This document shows positions 22,748 to 24,354 of a stretch of 24,354 nucleotides of DNA, piece by piece. The notes under the pieces were generated by a model. It was not told the DNA's origin. It worked only from the letters and a program-made list of their open reading frames with translations, and did not search any database. Position 1 is the stretch's first letter, and each line of letters starts with the position of its first letter. The position numbers were made by a program, and so were the translations under genes. Source of the DNA: Methanofastidiosum methylothiophilum (lineage in GTDB: Archaea > Methanobacteriota_B > Thermococci > Methanofastidiosales > Methanofastidiosaceae); contig LNJE01000020.1 in NCBI GenBank assembly GCA_001587635.1, positions 1 through 24,354 of the forward strand, written 5' to 3'.

Positions 22748-23085
22748 TGGAACCTGACTTTCATGGACTTAAGCATAGGAGGCTCTTAGAAGATGCAAGG
22801 AGAAAAAGAGAGGACGGGATACTCTTATTTTTTACTTTATTTTTGTCCTCTATGTTTTTATTCCTAGTTGGATTTGGATCTTCTGCTATTCTCATTTTAG
22901 CGGGAGCAATTGTCTTGTTGCTAGGCGTTTTGCTCTTTATGTACGAAGATTCTCAAAGCAAGAAGATTTTGTATAAGGCATCTGAAATGGAAAGTCCACC
23001 TGCAACTCCTATTGAAAATGAAGTAGAAAATATCATAACAAACCTACTTATTGAAGGAATTTCTTATCTTATGAAACAAAAGTGA
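22747..23085 (+). CDS. Small two-TM membrane protein
   Basis: A 112-residue protein with a charged N-terminus (HGLKHRRLLEDARRKRED), two membrane helices (about 24-43 and 46-66) joined by a tight GFGSS turn, and a cytoplasmic C-terminal tail with a helix (ENIITNLLIEGISYLMK). Its ATG shares one base with the stop of AMP phosphorylase (TGATG), so it is translated by reinitiation in the same operon. No family is recognised. The role next to a nucleotide salvage enzyme is unclear. Confidence 0.72.
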   Translation: MEPDFHGLKHRRLLEDARRKREDGILLFFTLFLSSMFLFLVGFGSSAILILAGAIVLLLGVLLFMYEDSQSKKILYKASEMESPPATPIENEVENIITNLLIEGISYLMKQK

Positions 23086-23192
23086 AATATACTTATTATA
23101 GATTTCTAAGACTTACAAATTAATTATCAGAAACATTATACGAAAAATAATTCATAATATGGATTATTTTAAAGCCTTTAAAAAAGGCGGTA

Positions 23193-23276
23193 ATGGATTC
23201 AGAGGCCATTATTAGATTGCCAAAGACAATAATACGTAAGACAGTGTATGCATTAAAAATTATCCTGAAAAAGTGA
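23193..23276 (+). CDS. Possible 27-residue small protein (or short RNA)
   Basis: The frame from ATG 23193 to TGA 23274-23276 reads MDSEAIIRLPKTIIRKTVYA and continues LKIILKK: basic, with regularly spaced Ile/Leu, so possibly an amphipathic helix. The ATG lies about 24 bases after a TATA-like element, matching leaderless starts in this window, and a stem plus T8 tract follows. It is short enough to be chance; the same signals would also fit a non-coding RNA of about 105 bases. Confidence 0.25.
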   Translation: MDSEAIIRLPKTIIRKTVYALKIILKK

Positions 23277-23303
23277 TATCTTATTCACACTTTTTTTTAA
23301 AAT
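23268..23303 (+). terminator. Stem-loop with T tract
   Basis: AAAAAGTG (23268-23275) pairs with CACTTTTT (23288-23295) around a 12-base loop and runs into eight T. It could end the short putative transcript or the upstream AMP phosphorylase operon. Confidence 0.45.
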
Positions 23304-23429
23304 GTACTATACTGAATATAAAACGTTATGATTGTCATCAGCATGTGACTTGAAGCGTCATTGACCTTAAAAGAACTAAATCACAGAAATTCTTTTAAAT
23401 ATAAGTCATACCACTATTCTGGTGATTAA

Positions 23430-23750
23430 ATGAAAGAAGAAGTATTTTATGGAAGAGGTATGAAAAAAATAAAATCAGACTGTCCTGAGGTCTATGACGC
23501 AATTACAAAATTAAATGATGTGGTCTACAATGGAAAAGTTCTTGATTACAAAATACAGAAACTAATTGCAATAGGTATCGTTACGTCAAAATGTGATGAG
23601 AGTGCAACTGAAAAACAGATGAGGTCTGCAATGAAAGAACTAGGGGTAACTCCTGACGAAATAACAGATGTTTTGAGAGTGGTATTACTTCTTTCAGGTA
23701 TGCCTTCCTTTACAAAAGGTATGAGGATTTTAGAGGATATAGTAAAATAA
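23430..23750 (+). CDS. Carboxymuconolactone decarboxylase (CMD/AhpD-like) family protein
   Basis: A 106-residue all-helical protein with the CMD layout: a leading helix (YDAITKLNDVVYNGKVLDYKIQKLIAIGIVTSKC), then the helix that usually carries C-x2-C-x3-H, then the ELGVTPDEITDVLRVVLLLSGMP segment typical of the family. Here the motif reads Cys55, Ser58, Lys62, so the redox Cys pair and His are lost; peroxidase activity of the AhpD type is unlikely. Such single-Cys versions occur among archaeal members, and their role is unknown. It has its own TATA box (23393-23400) and ggtgat Shine-Dalgarno 3 bases before the start. Confidence 0.8.
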   Translation: MKEEVFYGRGMKKIKSDCPEVYDAITKLNDVVYNGKVLDYKIQKLIAIGIVTSKCDESATEKQMRSAMKELGVTPDEITDVLRVVLLLSGMPSFTKGMRILEDIVK

Positions 23751-23774
23751 TATTAATAAATTTAATATTTTTTT

Positions 23775-24354
23775 ATGCATAGAATAGGTTTTCATATATC
23801 TGTGGCACAGGGATTTTTGAAANTCNTTGATGATGCAAAAACACTTGGTGCAAATTGCTGTCAGATATTTACTCATTCCCCAAGAAGCTGGGCATTTAAT
23901 GTGGTATCGGAGGATATAGGTAAATTATTCAAGANTGCATATGAAAAAAACGATATTAAACCAATAGTGGTGCATGACTCATACTTNCCCAATCTTGCCT
24001 CTAAAGATTGCACTATTAGNGATAAATCCATAGATTCTATAAAAAAAGAACTTATTTCATGCAATAGAATGGGCATAAAATTTTTGAATATTCATCCAGG
24101 TTCACATAAAGGTCAGACTAAGAAAGAAGGATTGAAGCAGATATGTGAGTCCTTAAACTCAATTGAGGATTATGTCGGGGATGTTACATTACTTTTTGAA
24201 AACACTTCAGGAATGGGGTATGTTTTAGGATCAACCTTTGAAGAGCTTAAATATTTACTTGACAATACTAATTTTCAATGTGGGGTAACACTTGACACAT
24301 GCCATCTTTTCACTTCTGGCTATGACATATCGAACAGCGATGCCATTGAAAACA
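23775..24354 (+). CDS. nfo: Endonuclease IV (AP endonuclease), 3'-truncated by the window
   Basis: It cleaves DNA 5' to abasic sites in base excision repair. About 193 of an expected 280 residues are visible, and the frame runs off the right edge without a stop. It is a TIM-barrel zinc enzyme with recognisable ligands: His67 (VVHDSY, followed by NLAS), His in NIHPGSH, Glu in FENTSG, Asp and His in LDTCHLFTSGYD. The N-terminus IGFHISVAQG is the usual family start. ATG 23775 lies about 25 bases from an AT-rich TATA-like element (aataatatta). A few N bases at 23823-24020 do not break the frame. Confidence 0.93.
   Translation, partial: MHRIGFHISVAQGFLKXXDDAKTLGANCCQIFTHSPRSWAFNVVSEDIGKLFKXAYEKNDIKPIVVHDSYXPNLASKDCTIXDKSIDSIKKELISCNRMGIKFLNIHPGSHKGQTKKEGLKQICESLNSIEDYVGDVTLLFENTSGMGYVLGSTFEELKYLLDNTNFQCGVTLDTCHLFTSGYDISNSDAIEN

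Larger units (their letters stand above)
23086..23429. other. 344-base intergenic region
   Basis: It has no long ORF. From left: AT-rich sequence; a TATA-like attttaaag (23166-23174); a short inverted repeat GCCTTT-aaa-AAAGGC (23174-23188); a 27-codon frame (23193-23276); a stem with T tract (23268-23303); then about 90 bases with repeated gtcat/gtgac words (23333-23370) and no clear structure; finally the TATA box tttaaata (23393-23400) and ggtgat (23421-23426) of the CMD-family gene. Confidence 0.5.

Noticed and set aside
23159..23215. 18-codon frame starting MDYFKAF
   Set aside because: It lies over the TATA-like element and the short inverted repeat, has no own promoter signal, and competes with the better placed frame at 23193.
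1..24354. CRISPR array, tRNA, rRNA, transposon or prophage
   Set aside because: No regularly spaced direct repeats, no cloverleaf with a recognisable T-arm, no transposase or phage structural or integrase motifs were seen in either strand.

Overview
This AT-rich window comes from an archaeon, most likely a euryarchaeote with F420 chemistry, such as a methanogen or a relative. Support: archaeal-type alanyl-tRNA synthetase with an N-terminal Cys4 zinc site, F420-0:gamma-glutamyl ligase (CofE), AMP phosphorylase, archaemetzincin, a KAVSPVV-type archaeal pilin, an archaeal RqcH/NEMF protein, and TATA boxes 24-28 bases before many start codons. The gene content and base composition would fit Methanofastidiosales-like lineages, but that is a guess. 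No rRNA, tRNA, CRISPR array, transposase or phage module is visible. Isolated N characters, mostly at codon third positions, suggest a metagenome consensus over a mixed population.

Layout. 1-2361: the 3' end of a Cys-rich, probably cell-surface protein; a winged-helix protein; and a divergent PadR regulator / His-rich small protein pair with two palindromic operator candidates. 2509-8306: glyS, a pilin-like gene, alaS and an M24 peptidase. 8406-10752: an overlapping pair, rqcH (ribosome quality control) and a COG2426 membrane protein. 11036-13837: pyruvate carboxylase subunit B with its own biotin domain, a separate small biotin carrier, and cofE. 13834-17554: a small unknown, a secreted beta-helix protein, a small unknown, thymidylate kinase, archaemetzincin and an anchored coiled-coil protein. 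17721-19528: a membrane protein followed closely by rpiA. 19568-21192: a compact set of TrmB-like regulator, JAMM metalloprotease and glutaminase-less asparagine-synthetase-type enzyme. 21227-23085: AMP phosphorylase and a two-TM protein. 23086-23429: a gap with a possible very short transcript. 23430-24354: a CMD-family protein lacking the usual active-site pair, and endonuclease IV running off the end.

How the genes fit together. Most are housekeeping: two synthetases, dTMP synthesis, DNA repair, pentose and nucleotide salvage (rpiA, AMP phosphorylase), anaplerosis (pycB) and cofactor synthesis (cofE). Genes are packed tightly, with convergent 3' ends overlapping by a few bases. Two initiation styles can be seen: likely leaderless mRNAs for many first genes, and Shine-Dalgarno motifs for internal genes and a few first genes. 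The best candidates for something less described are the PadR/His-rich pair and the JAMM / asparagine-synthetase-like cluster.
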